Shown piece after piece: positions 56,196 through 64,000 of a stretch of 64,000 nt of DNA. How positions within the stretch are numbered: the first letter of the stretch is position 1; every line of letters begins with the position of its first letter. The stretch spans positions 57,366 through 121,365 of the forward strand of contig NZ_PFGL01000012.1 of the NCBI RefSeq assembly GCF_002783505.1. The letters run 5' to 3'. The stretch comes from Shewanella sp. CG12_big_fil_rev_8_21_14_0_65_47_15. GTDB lineage: Bacteria > Pseudomonadota > Gammaproteobacteria > Enterobacterales > Shewanellaceae. The position numbers were made by a program, and so were the translations under genes. Under the pieces are notes generated by a model that saw only the letters and a program-made list of their open reading frames with translations, did not search any database and was not told the origin of the DNA.

Positions 56196-58085
56196 ATGCA
56201 TAAGAAACATTTAATAGCAGTCGCGGTCGCAACTGGACTTGCTTACTTCCCTGTTAACGCTAATGAATACCAAGCGAATATGGTAAGTGTCCCACAATCT
56301 AAAGCCATCAAAGATACTTACATCGTGGTATTCAATACCCCAAGTGTTCTTAATCTCAGTAATAACAATGCCATATCTGACTTTGCTACTCAGCAGGCCG
56401 AGAGTTTAGTCAATCAATATGATGTCAGAGTGATGAAAAACTTTGGCAGCGCCCTTAATGGCGTATTAGTTAATGCAAGCCCCCAACAGATTAAAGCCTT
56501 GCGTAGCGATCCTAAGGTGAAATACATAGAACAAGATCAAGTGATGTCAGTAACGCCCATGATGGAAGCCAATGCGGACCAACCGAGTCCGACCTGGGGC
56601 ATAGACAGAATCGATCAGCGCAACTTGCCATTGGATAGCAACTATCACACGGATTACGATGGCTCGGGTGTGACCGCCTTTGTTATCGATACTGGCGTGC
56701 TAAATACACACAATGAGTTCGGCGGCCGCGCAAGCAGTGGCTATGACTTTATCGATAATGATTACGATGCGACTGACTGTAACGGTCACGGTACCCATGT
56801 GGCGGGGACGATTGGCGGTTCAACCTACGGTGTCGCGAAAAACGTCAATGTAGTGGGTGTCAGAGTGCTCAACTGTTCAGGTTCTGGCAGTAACTCTGGC
56901 GTGATTGCAGGGATAAACTGGGTGAAAAACAATGCTTCTGGTCCCGCCGTCGCGAACATGAGTTTAGGTGGCGGCGCCTCCCAAGCCACAGATGATGCCG
57001 TCAATGCCGCCGTAGCTGCGGGGATCACCTTCGTCGTCGCGGCCGGCAATGATAATAGTAACGCCTGTAATTACTCTCCAGCCCGCGCGGCGGATGCCAT
57101 CACAGTCGGTTCAACCACTAGTAACGATTCCCGCTCGAGTTTTTCTAACTACGGGACCTGTTTAGATATTTATGCCCCCGGTTCGAGCATTACTTCCTCT
57201 TGGTATACCTCAAATTCGGCCACTAATACCATTAGTGGCACCTCAATGGCTTCCCCCCATGTAGCAGGCGTCGCGGCATTATACTTAGATGAAAATCCTA
57301 ACCTCTCCCCCACACAGGTGACTAGCTTACTCGCGACGCGCGCCACTGCGGGCAAAGTCACAGATGCTAAGACAGGCTCACCCAATAAGTTACTGTTTTC
57401 ACTTGCAAGCGATGATGGTGGTTGCGGTAATAATTGCCCCGTCGACGAGACTCCGCTGCAAAACAATCTGGGTATCGCGATCAGTGGAGCCACAGGTTCA
57501 GAGGCTTATTACTATATTGATGTCCCCGCAAATGCGGCCAGTTTAGGCATCAACCTCGCGGGGGGCTCTGGCGATGCGGATATTTATGTGAGCCAAGGAC
57601 AAAAACCGACGACGACCAGCTATCAATGTCGTCCATATCAAAATGGTAACAATGAGAGCTGTAATTTCACCGCGCCTGCAGCGGGTCGTTGGTATGTGAT
57701 GGTCCAAGGCTATAGTAGCTATGCCAATGCACAACTCACCGCAAGTTACAATCTTGGCAGTGGTGGTGGCTGTACCGATGCAAACTGCTTAACCAATGGC
57801 ATACCTGTCACGAATTTGAGCGGAGCAACGGCAACTGAAGCCCTGTATAAAATTGTCGTCCCAGCCAATAGTCAACTCAATATTGCGACCAGTGGCGGCA
57901 CTGGAGACGTGGATCTGTATGTCAAAGCAGGTACAGTCCCAACAACCACCAGCTATGATTGCCGTCCCTATAAAAACGGTAACAATGAAAGCTGTTCGAT
58001 TACCGTGACTCAAGCGGGAACTTACCATGTGATGTTACGTGGTTATACTAATTATTCGGGTGTTCAACTGAGTGCAAGCTACTAG
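56196..58085 (+). CDS. Secreted subtilisin-like serine protease with two PPC domains
   Basis: From ATG 56196 (GGAG six bases upstream) it is 629 residues. A signal peptide ends near VNAN (residue 21). An inhibitor-I9 propeptide spans about 40-125. The S8 catalytic domain has D165 (VIDTGV), H198 (GHGTHVAG) and S350 (GTSMASPHVAG), an intact triad. Two PPC domains follow (about 418-510 and 535-629), each with TSY-CRPY-NGNNESC and ending in LTASY or LSASY, so they are duplicates. It is exported and cleaved to a mature extracellular protease. Confidence 0.93.
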   Translation: MHKKHLIAVAVATGLAYFPVNANEYQANMVSVPQSKAIKDTYIVVFNTPSVLNLSNNNAISDFATQQAESLVNQYDVRVMKNFGSALNGVLVNASPQQIKALRSDPKVKYIEQDQVMSVTPMMEANADQPSPTWGIDRIDQRNLPLDSNYHTDYDGSGVTAFVIDTGVLNTHNEFGGRASSGYDFIDNDYDATDCNGHGTHVAGTIGGSTYGVAKNVNVVGVRVLNCSGSGSNSGVIAGINWVKNNASGPAVANMSLGGGASQATDDAVNAAVAAGITFVVAAGNDNSNACNYSPARAADAITVGSTTSNDSRSSFSNYGTCLDIYAPGSSITSSWYTSNSATNTISGTSMASPHVAGVAALYLDENPNLSPTQVTSLLATRATAGKVTDAKTGSPNKLLFSLASDDGGCGNNCPVDETPLQNNLGIAISGATGSEAYYYIDVPANAASLGINLAGGSGDADIYVSQGQKPTTTSYQCRPYQNGNNESCNFTAPAAGRWYVMVQGYSSYANAQLTASYNLGSGGGCTDANCLTNGIPVTNLSGATATEALYKIVVPANSQLNIATSGGTGDVDLYVKAGTVPTTTSYDCRPYKNGNNESCSITVTQAGTYHVMLRGYTNYSGVQLSASY

Positions 58086-58121
58086 CGAGTGAATAGGTTC
58101 AGTGAGTTTTGAGTCAAACTT

Positions 58122-58156
58122 AAGCCCACTAAGGTAACGACTTAGTGGGCTTTTTT
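58122..58156 (+). terminator. Intrinsic terminator after the subtilisin gene
   Basis: AAGCCCACTAAG/CTTAGTGGGCTT form a 12-bp stem followed by TTTT. Confidence 0.88.
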
Positions 58157-58204
58157 AGTGGTTTATTCAGAAGGCAATCTCGCTAAATAGCATTAATAGC
58201 TTGA

Positions 58205-58738
58205 TTAATAACTTGGAGACTTAGCGAGAATAACCGTTGGTTTCGCTTCGAGTTGCAGACGTTCAATCACTGCGGCGAGCTTTTCAACGCTAAGGCGAAT
58301 TGGGGTCGGCATACTGGCAAATTCGATGCTGAGCAGCAGGTTTTTCACTTCGAGCCCTAATTCTGTATCCCCTTGAATACTCAGCTTACGCTGGAAGAAT
58401 AGCGTGTCGGGATCTTCCTTTGCCGCCGCCACTAACACCAGTTCAGCCGAGTTGGCACTAAAGGTCACCTGCGCGTCGGTCAATTTCCTCACTTGCCATT
58501 GGCCATTAAAACTCACTTCGAAATCGAGCGCTAAGTCCTCCACCCGGATAGCCACCCATTTATCGGCTAAAAATGTTAGCTCATCGTCCGCCATTTGTTG
58601 GGCTAACAGCAACCCCAACAGTTGGCTAATGGCTTTTGCCTTCAAGCTAAAGGGGACTTTCCCAAGGGGGAAGCGTATTAATTTGGGGGTAAAGGTTAAC
58701 AGTTGCTTAGCAACATTTGCTGAAAAAACAGCGGACAT
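58205..58738 (-). CDS. ubiT: Anaerobic ubiquinone synthesis factor UbiT
   Basis: UbiT is an SCP2-fold lipid carrier used in oxygen-independent ubiquinone synthesis. The 177-residue protein has the SCP2 core (WVAIRVEDLALDFEVSFNGQWQV) and the PTPIRLSVEKLAAVIERL tail. No signal peptide. It is divergent from ubiU with 137 bases between starts and an FNR-type site there. The divergent ubiT/ubiUV setting is conserved. Confidence 0.92.
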   Translation of the reverse strand: MSAVFSANVAKQLLTFTPKLIRFPLGKVPFSLKAKAISQLLGLLLAQQMADDELTFLADKWVAIRVEDLALDFEVSFNGQWQVRKLTDAQVTFSANSAELVLVAAAKEDPDTLFFQRKLSIQGDTELGLEVKNLLLSIEFASMPTPIRLSVEKLAAVIERLQLEAKPTVILAKSPSY

Positions 58739-58801
58739 ACGGAAATTCCTACGGAAAAAAACACGATATATCTCAGTTTACCTAGATTTTATGATCTTAA
58801 A

Positions 58802-58815
58802 CCTGTTTTAAATCA
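58802..58815. promoter_or_regulatory. FNR/EtrA-type site between ubiT and ubiU
   Basis: CTGTT-TTAA-ATCAA (58802-58815) matches TTGAT-N4-ATCAA at 8 of 10 defined bases, including a perfect ATCAA half. Its centre is 58808.5. TACACT at 58838-58843 is a plausible -10 for ubiU, putting the start near 58850 and the site at about -41.5, the class II activation position. Confidence 0.6.
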
Positions 58816-58875
58816 ATTCACCGTCATTCAATCTTGCCTACACTCTGCGGCTATTATTTTATCGGGAGCACCATT

Positions 58876-59877
58876 ATGGAGTTATTGTGTCCAGCGGGAA
58901 ATCTGGCCTCGTTAAAGGCGGCACTACAGGCCGGAGCCGACGCGGTATACCTAGGACTAAAAGATGATACCAATGCACGTTCATTTGCAGGGTTAAACTT
59001 CACCCCAGCAAAATTGCAGGAAGCGGCAGAACTAACGCACAAGCAAGGTAAGAAAATCTTTTTAACCTTAAATACTTTCCCTAAGCCAGGTGAAGAATAC
59101 CGTTGGTATCAGGCTATCGATTTAGCGGCAAAACTGGATATGGATGCCCTAATCGTTGCCGATCTTTCTTTACTCGATTATGCCCATAGGCACTACCCCA
59201 AGCTGCCGCTGCATTTATCGGTGCAGGCCAGTGCCACTAACCTAGGGGCACTCAGTTTTTATAAGGAAACCTTTAATATCGCCCGAGTCGTGCTGCCGCG
59301 GGTGTTATCCATGAAGCAAGTGCGCGATCTGGCCAAGGTCAGCCCAGTGGATTTAGAAGTGTTCGCCTTCGGTAGTCTGTGCATTATGGCCGAGGGGCGT
59401 TGTCATTTATCTTCCTATGTGACTGGCCAATCGCCCAACACCGGCGGTTCCTGTTCGCCCGCGAAGCATGTGCGCTGGGAGGAACAAGGTCAGGACAGAC
59501 TCACTCGGCTCAATGAGGTGCTTATTGACAAGTCGGGGCTCGATGAGCAAATGGGCTATCCCGTGGTTTGCAAAGGCCGTTATCTCACCGAAGATCAGGA
59601 CTCGCCCCAGTACTTACTCGAGTCACCGACCAGTTTGAACACCCTAAGCTTACTGCCCGAACTCGCCAAGGCGGGCATAGTGTCGCTGAAAATCGAAGGC
59701 CGCCAACGTAGCCCTGCCTATGTTGAGCAAGTCACTAAGGTTTGGCGTCAAGCTATCGATACCTATCTCAATCACCCCGAGCAATTCCAAAGCCAATCCC
59801 ATTGGGAACAGGCACTGGCAAAGGTGTCCGAAGGGCAAATTACCACTCTGGGTGCCTATGAGCGCAATTGGCAATAA
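58876..59877 (+). CDS. ubiU: Oxygen-independent ubiquinone hydroxylation protein UbiU
   Basis: UbiU with UbiV hydroxylates ubiquinone precursors without oxygen, using prephenate. The 333-residue protein starts ELLCPAGN (ATG 58876, GGGAG seven bases upstream). The four iron-sulfur cysteines are at C169, C176, C193 and C232, the same numbering as in E. coli UbiU. It is followed by ubiV at 40 bases. Confidence 0.96.
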   Translation: MELLCPAGNLASLKAALQAGADAVYLGLKDDTNARSFAGLNFTPAKLQEAAELTHKQGKKIFLTLNTFPKPGEEYRWYQAIDLAAKLDMDALIVADLSLLDYAHRHYPKLPLHLSVQASATNLGALSFYKETFNIARVVLPRVLSMKQVRDLAKVSPVDLEVFAFGSLCIMAEGRCHLSSYVTGQSPNTGGSCSPAKHVRWEEQGQDRLTRLNEVLIDKSGLDEQMGYPVVCKGRYLTEDQDSPQYLLESPTSLNTLSLLPELAKAGIVSLKIEGRQRSPAYVEQVTKVWRQAIDTYLNHPEQFQSQSHWEQALAKVSEGQITTLGAYERNWQ

Positions 59878-59917
59878 CGGTCAATAACAGATAACAAAAA
59901 TGGATAAAGGAGGAGTG

Positions 59918-60790
59918 ATGAATATTTCCCTAGGGCCGTTGCTATATTGCTGGCAAAAACAACAGGTTATTGACTTTTACCAACAAGTTGCCACCAGCCA
60001 TATTCCCTTAGTGTATTTAGGCGAAGCCGTTTGTAGCCGTAGACGCGAACTTAAATGGGGTGATTACCTCGAACTGGCACAGATGCTTAAGCAAGCGGGT
60101 AAAGAAGTAGTGCTTTCAACACTGGCGTTAATCGAATCCCCCTCTGAATATGCGGAGCTGAAACGCCAAGTCGAAAATGGCGAATTTATCGTTGAAGCGA
60201 ACGATATGGCGGCAGTGTACCTTGCCCAAGAACATAAACTGCCCTTCGTCTGCGGTGCGAGTATCAATAACTACAACCGCGCCAGTTTAGATATCTTGCA
60301 GCGGTTTGGTATGAAAAGGTTTGTGATGCCAGTAGAGTTATCTAAGTCCTGGCTTAGCCAAGTGATCCAGGAAAAACCCATATTTGAGGTCGAAGTGCTA
60401 GGCCATGGTTATTTGCCACTCGCCCACTCGGCACGCTGCTTTACCGCAAGGCATAAACAACTCACTAAGGACAGTTGTCAAACGGTTTGCCGACAATACA
60501 GCAAAGGGCTCCTCGCCCAAACCCAGGAACAACAACCCTTGCTGAGGCTCAATGGTATTCAAACCCAGTCAGCCCACTGTTTAGATTTACGCGGTGAAAT
60601 GGCCTCTATGGCGAAGATGGGGGTCGATGTCTTTAGGGTATCCCCCAGCAGCATGGAATGTATCGCGATGGCCGATAACTTAGTCGACGCACTCAAGGCC
60701 CCAGAATCGTTACCCTATTTCCCTCTGAATGCAGAGCAATGTAATGGCTACTGGTTTGGTGAGGCTGGCGTCGCCATTCATATTAGCTAG
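59918..60790 (+). CDS. ubiV: Oxygen-independent ubiquinone hydroxylation protein UbiV
   Basis: The 290-residue partner of UbiU has cysteines at C39, C174, C187 and C191. The 13- and 4-residue spacing matches the E. coli cluster C180-C193-C197, with C39 identical. ATG 59918 follows GGAGGAG. It overlaps the convergent DUF998-like gene by 8 bases at the stops. Together with ubiU it acts as a heterodimer. Confidence 0.95.
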   Translation: MNISLGPLLYCWQKQQVIDFYQQVATSHIPLVYLGEAVCSRRRELKWGDYLELAQMLKQAGKEVVLSTLALIESPSEYAELKRQVENGEFIVEANDMAAVYLAQEHKLPFVCGASINNYNRASLDILQRFGMKRFVMPVELSKSWLSQVIQEKPIFEVEVLGHGYLPLAHSARCFTARHKQLTKDSCQTVCRQYSKGLLAQTQEQQPLLRLNGIQTQSAHCLDLRGEMASMAKMGVDVFRVSPSSMECIAMADNLVDALKAPESLPYFPLNAEQCNGYWFGEAGVAIHIS

Positions 60791-61505
60791 GCTGTTTTTC
60801 AGTCACTGGCACTCTTGTGAAACTGAGCTGACTCAGTAACAGGGCGCCCACCCACCCCAATAAGCTTCCCAGCCCTAGCCACTCTAATAGGGCTGGCCAC
60901 CATAACGTCGGGCGTGGAAACTGCAGCACCATTTCCTGATAAAAAGGCCTGTCCCCGTCGGTGAGTCCCAAGGATAACTGCGGGGCATAGAGGAATGTCA
61001 TCATGCTTGTTAGCACCATCAGCGCCAGTAATACCGGTAAAAGGCGAAATGCCGAACGATTAGCAACCACAAAAACTAAATAAAAGATTGCACTTAGGCT
61101 GCCAAAATAGAAAAACCATTTCAGCCCTAAAATGTGCAAATGGTACACATTGACCGGAAACAGCCCCACACAGGCTAAGGCTAAAAAAGTGAAGGCTAAG
61201 AAGATAAAAAAAGGATACTCCCAGAAAGAAGTCACGTTTTGCAGTGAGGATAGGCAATAAAAAACAACGCTTAAACTGCCAAAAAATAATCCGCCATTGA
61301 GAACCACTGCATAGGTAGAATGCCCATAAGTGCCTAGTTCGCTTAGGGTATAGTTTAAAAAGTTAAAGGTTTCTGGCTCGGAACAGTTAAATCCCACGAT
61401 CGCCACAACCATCCCCAGCAATAATCCAAAGAGACCAAGAAAGCCAAATTTAGTGGCGAGCACTGACCCCTTCTTTATCGTGATACTTGATCTTGTAACA
61501 GTCAT
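60783..61505 (-). CDS. DUF998-like membrane protein
   Basis: The 240-residue protein has six or seven hydrophobic helices. The motif NFLNYTLSELGTYGHS near residues 46-61 resembles DUF998-type proteins. Function unknown. ATG 61505 is favoured over TTG 61520 although neither has a clear ribosome-binding site. It is convergent with ubiV and alone on its strand. Confidence 0.65.
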   Translation of the reverse strand: MTVTRSSITIKKGSVLATKFGFLGLFGLLLGMVVAIVGFNCSEPETFNFLNYTLSELGTYGHSTYAVVLNGGLFFGSLSVVFYCLSSLQNVTSFWEYPFFIFLAFTFLALACVGLFPVNVYHLHILGLKWFFYFGSLSAIFYLVFVVANRSAFRLLPVLLALMVLTSMMTFLYAPQLSLGLTDGDRPFYQEMVLQFPRPTLWWPALLEWLGLGSLLGWVGALLLSQLSFTRVPVTEKQPS

Positions 61506-61559
61506 GAGTAATTTAGCCAAATAGAGGTACTAATAAGGTACATGGAATTGAAAAGATTT

Positions 61560-61781
61560 AAAGCGGCACACATCCGCTTTATCGGAAAATTTTTACTTTC
61601 CGCATCTATATCGACTTTTTAGTCATACTCAGTTGGGGTAAAAAGTGGGCTAAGTATGGCTTAATGCTTCTTGGCTGATATTTTTTAGTCGAATACAAAT
61701 ACGAACAGCCATAAATTATAAAATAGAGCACCTTGCTAAGATTGACTCAATAAAAACACATAACACATTGATTTAAATGAA
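61560..61781. promoter_or_regulatory. Gap before yjiH with two hairpins and an FNR-like site
   Basis: AAAGCGG/CCGCTTT (61560-61580) and CGGAAA/TTTCCG (61583-61602) are adjacent small hairpins. TTGAT-TTAA-ATGAA at 61768-61781 differs from the FNR consensus by one base, about 260 bases before the next start, so any role in the downstream gene is uncertain. No gene was recognised in 61506-62031. Confidence 0.4.
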
Positions 61782-62031
61782 ACTAACCTTAAATAACACC
61801 GATAAGCATCGCAACCCTCACTTGATACTGACGCCGAAATAACTATGCTGTTTTGTTGCTTATCTCAAACTAACTAGCGAATCGTTTTACATAGTGGAGC
61901 TAAGCGAGTAATCTTCCCCCTTCTCGATTTTGAGCTGAATGAAAATGCACCTTAACTGGCCCTAAAAACGGTTTTGGATGGCTGCTTATTCAAGTTTATT
62001 TTGTGCGACTCGTACTTTAAGGTGTACACCA

Positions 62032-63390
62032 TTGGCTACTGAACATAAAAACCGCAACATAAAGACGATACTCACCTTTATCGTCCCTTCGCTGATAGGT
62101 CTGCTGCTGTTTATGACCCCTATCAGCTATAACGATGCGATCACTATTCCCATCGCAATCATCTCTAAGGCGCTACAAAGTGCATTGAGTGAGGTCCTAA
62201 CCTTAATCGTCACGGCGATTGTGGTGACTATGGCATTTGCCTCCCTACTCACCAAAATGCTCAAACCTAAGTTTGTCCTCAATCACCATTTTCTTAATGG
62301 CTTACTCAATATCAGCCCCCTGTGGTTAACGACCCGAGTTGTAGGCGCAGTCTTTATTGTGCTGACCTATTTTACCGTCGGCCCCGAAGCGATTCACTCC
62401 TCCAGCACGGGTGCGTTAGTGTTAAATGACTTACTGCCCGTGTTGTTCTCGGTGTTTATTTTCGCGGGTATGTTACTGCCATTGCTGCTGAACTTTGGTC
62501 TACTCGAACTCTTTGGCACATTGTTAACTAAGATTATGCGCCCAGTGTTCAATTTACCGGGCCGCAGTGCTATCGATTGTATGGCCTCATGGCTAGGGGA
62601 TGGCAGTGTCGGGATTTTGCTGACCAGCAAACAGTATGAAGCCCGTTTTTATACCCAGAGGGAAGCGGCCGTTATCGGCACCACATTCTCGGCGGTATCC
62701 ATCACTTTTAGCCTAGTGGTGATCTCGCAGGTTAAGTTAGAACACATGTTTGTGCCCTTCTATTTAACTGTGTGTCTCGCTGGTTTTGCCGCTGCCGTGA
62801 TTGTGCCTAAGTTGCCACCACTGTCGTGGAAGAAAGATAACTATATCGACGACACCCCGCGCACGCCCGATGATGAGATCATTCCCGCAGGACACGGTGC
62901 CTTCTCCTGGGGTTTTGATAAGGCCCTAGAAAAAGCCGCCAGTGCAGGAGGGATCAAAGCCGTTCTAAACGAAGGCGTTAAGAACGTGATCGATATGGTG
63001 TTTGGCATTATCCCCGTGGTGATGGCAATTGGTACCACGGCGCTGATCATTGCCGAACATACGCCTATCTTTAATTATCTGGGGATGCCGTTTATCCCGT
63101 TACTCGAATTGCTGCATATTCCAGAAGCCACCGAAGCCTCTAAAACTATCGTGGTAGGGTTTGCCGATATGTTTATTCCGTCGATTTTAGCTAGCTCTAT
63201 CGAATCGGATATGACCCGTTTTGTGATTGCGGCATTATCTGTGACTCAGTTGATTTATATGAGTGAAGTCGGCGCACTGTTGATTGGCAGTAAAATCCCA
63301 GTGAACTTTGTTGAGCTGTTCGTGGTATTTATCCTGCGGACCTTAGTGACGCTGCCAGTGATTGCCGGTGTAGCTCACTTGCTGTTCTAA
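62032..63390 (+). CDS. YjiH-family (nucleoside-recognition) membrane protein
   Basis: The 452-residue protein has about ten transmembrane helices and the YjiH/Gate-domain pattern: GLLELFGTLLTKIMRPVFNLPGRSAIDCMASWLGDGSVGILL near the middle, in shorter conserved blocks, and GFADMFIPSILASSI near the end. TTG 62032 is favoured because AAGGTG lies seven bases upstream; ATG 61978 gives 18 extra residues that lack family support. Substrate unknown. Confidence 0.78.
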   Translation: MATEHKNRNIKTILTFIVPSLIGLLLFMTPISYNDAITIPIAIISKALQSALSEVLTLIVTAIVVTMAFASLLTKMLKPKFVLNHHFLNGLLNISPLWLTTRVVGAVFIVLTYFTVGPEAIHSSSTGALVLNDLLPVLFSVFIFAGMLLPLLLNFGLLELFGTLLTKIMRPVFNLPGRSAIDCMASWLGDGSVGILLTSKQYEARFYTQREAAVIGTTFSAVSITFSLVVISQVKLEHMFVPFYLTVCLAGFAAAVIVPKLPPLSWKKDNYIDDTPRTPDDEIIPAGHGAFSWGFDKALEKAASAGGIKAVLNEGVKNVIDMVFGIIPVVMAIGTTALIIAEHTPIFNYLGMPFIPLLELLHIPEATEASKTIVVGFADMFIPSILASSIESDMTRFVIAALSVTQLIYMSEVGALLIGSKIPVNFVELFVVFILRTLVTLPVIAGVAHLLF

Positions 63391-63412
63391 GCGCAAAAAC
63401 CTTTGAAATATC

Positions 63413-63445
63413 AAGGGGAGTCAGGTTAACTGACTCCCCTTTTTT
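63413..63445 (+). terminator. Intrinsic terminator after yjiH
   Basis: AAGGGGAGTCAG/CTGACTCCCCTT form a 12-bp stem followed by TTTTATA. Confidence 0.9.
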
Positions 63446-63634
63446 ATATTCACCTATACACGCACTTATACACGAACAGACAGTTTTGATTATTTAGTGG
63501 GACTTAAGCGTACAAACTCCACTCGACACCACACAACTCCCTTTGGGACAAAAGCTCGCTGCGTTTTGCGCGGCATTATCTGCATTTCGGATAAACAAAA
63601 ATAATTCTAATCACTGAAGTGAACAGTAGTGAGC

Positions 63635-64000
63635 TTAAGGATGTAATGCTTGGCTAGAGGCTTTGCCTTTACACCATTTCCCGCTGTTATGCTGCTTTTT
63701 AAACTCACACATGCTATCCCATCGGCCACTTATGCCACTGTATTGACGACGAAACTCTTTGGTTGATGTGAGCCATGCATCAGGCGAAATGCCTAATTCA
63801 TTGAGCAATTTGGGCCGTTGATTATCGATATAACCTTTTTTATCAAGGCGAATAGCGCGGCCTGTCCAATCTATCAACTCAAGATAATCAGCAAAATGAA
63901 ACGGAATACCCATTTGCTCATTCAGGTGTGCTGCACCATCGAATTGGGCAAGAGATTTGTTGGGAATATGAGATTGATTGGTTGAGAAGTCTGTTGGTAA
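63635..64000 (-). CDS. C-terminal part of a REP-associated-type tyrosine transposase (partial)
   Basis: The minus-strand frame is open from the window edge to the stop at 63635, about 121 residues. It contains PFHFADYLELIDWTGRAIR near the middle, a motif in the C-terminal region of IS200-like, REP-associated tyrosine transposases. The catalytic HUH and Tyr region lies beyond the right edge. The tail is Cys/Lys-rich. Intactness cannot be judged. No REP palindromes are clear in 63446-63634. Confidence 0.7.
   Translation of the reverse strand, partial: LPTDFSTNQSHIPNKSLAQFDGAAHLNEQMGIPFHFADYLELIDWTGRAIRLDKKGYIDNQRPKLLNELGISPDAWLTSTKEFRRQYSGISGRWDSMCEFKKQHNSGKWCKGKASSQALHP

Noticed and set aside
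1..64000. tRNA, rRNA, CRISPR arrays and prophage
   Set aside because: No cloverleaf, spaced direct-repeat array or phage structural genes were recognised by eye; a tRNAscan and CRISPR search would settle this.

Overview
The window looks like a chromosomal segment of a Shewanella-type gammaproteobacterium. The order relA, rlmD, barA, recN, pgpA-thiL-nusB-ribH-ribBA-ribE-ribD-nrdR, glyA, ettA and the ubiT/ubiUV pair is what I expect for that genus, and codon use, leader sequences and terminators agree. This is inferred from gene order and protein sequence, not from a database search.

Layout. (1) 1-5.9 kb is accessory DNA. It carries a compact operon of a trypsin-like protease, a small middle protein and a large Rad50-like ATPase. 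This matches the predicted ABC-three-component (ABC-3C) conflict systems. It is followed by an unrecognised small ORF, an attC-like imperfect palindrome starting at that ORF's stop codon, and about 300 bases of stem-loops. It sits beside relA, where I would expect mazG/pyrG in relatives. (2) 6-18.7 kb is mostly core: relA and rlmD (minus), barA and a YjaG-family gene (plus), a LysR/AEC transporter pair, recN behind two LexA boxes, and a tandem universal-stress protein whose ribosome-binding site can fold into a hairpin. (3) 18.8-28.3 kb is the riboflavin/NusB/thiamine/phospholipid cluster, nrdR, glyA and the ABC-F translation factor EttA, whose stop codon lies in a heptamer tandem repeat. (4) 28.3-50.8 kb is a flexible region of transport and regulation. 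It has a LysR with a degenerate metallo-beta-lactamase-fold protein and a cytoplasmic DsbA-like protein, two RND efflux pumps, MFS and EamA transporters with AraC regulators, a TetR with three operator-like repeats, OsmC, two solute-binding-like proteins, and a LysR divergent from a second, divergent adenylosuccinate synthetase. (5) 50.9-63.4 kb holds a YbgC-type thioesterase, c-di-GMP and HDOD signalling proteins, TrhP with a YfhL ferredoxin, a secreted subtilisin, the oxygen-independent ubiquinone genes ubiT/ubiU/ubiV with an FNR-type site, and two membrane proteins. (6) The right edge cuts a REP-associated-type transposase.

How the genes work together. Core functions here are the stringent response and the BarA sensor, rRNA and tRNA modification, flavin supply, and anaerobic quinone synthesis. 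The two RND pumps, MFS and EamA genes form an efflux region with local regulators. The most unusual part is the left end. The protease carries an apparent His-Asp-Ser triad and the ATPase has all main ABC motifs plus a zinc-hook-like CxxC. The simplest reading is that the ATPase senses a nucleic-acid or replication event and the protease is the effector. This is inference: the family has been predicted computationally, and this locus may never have been tested.
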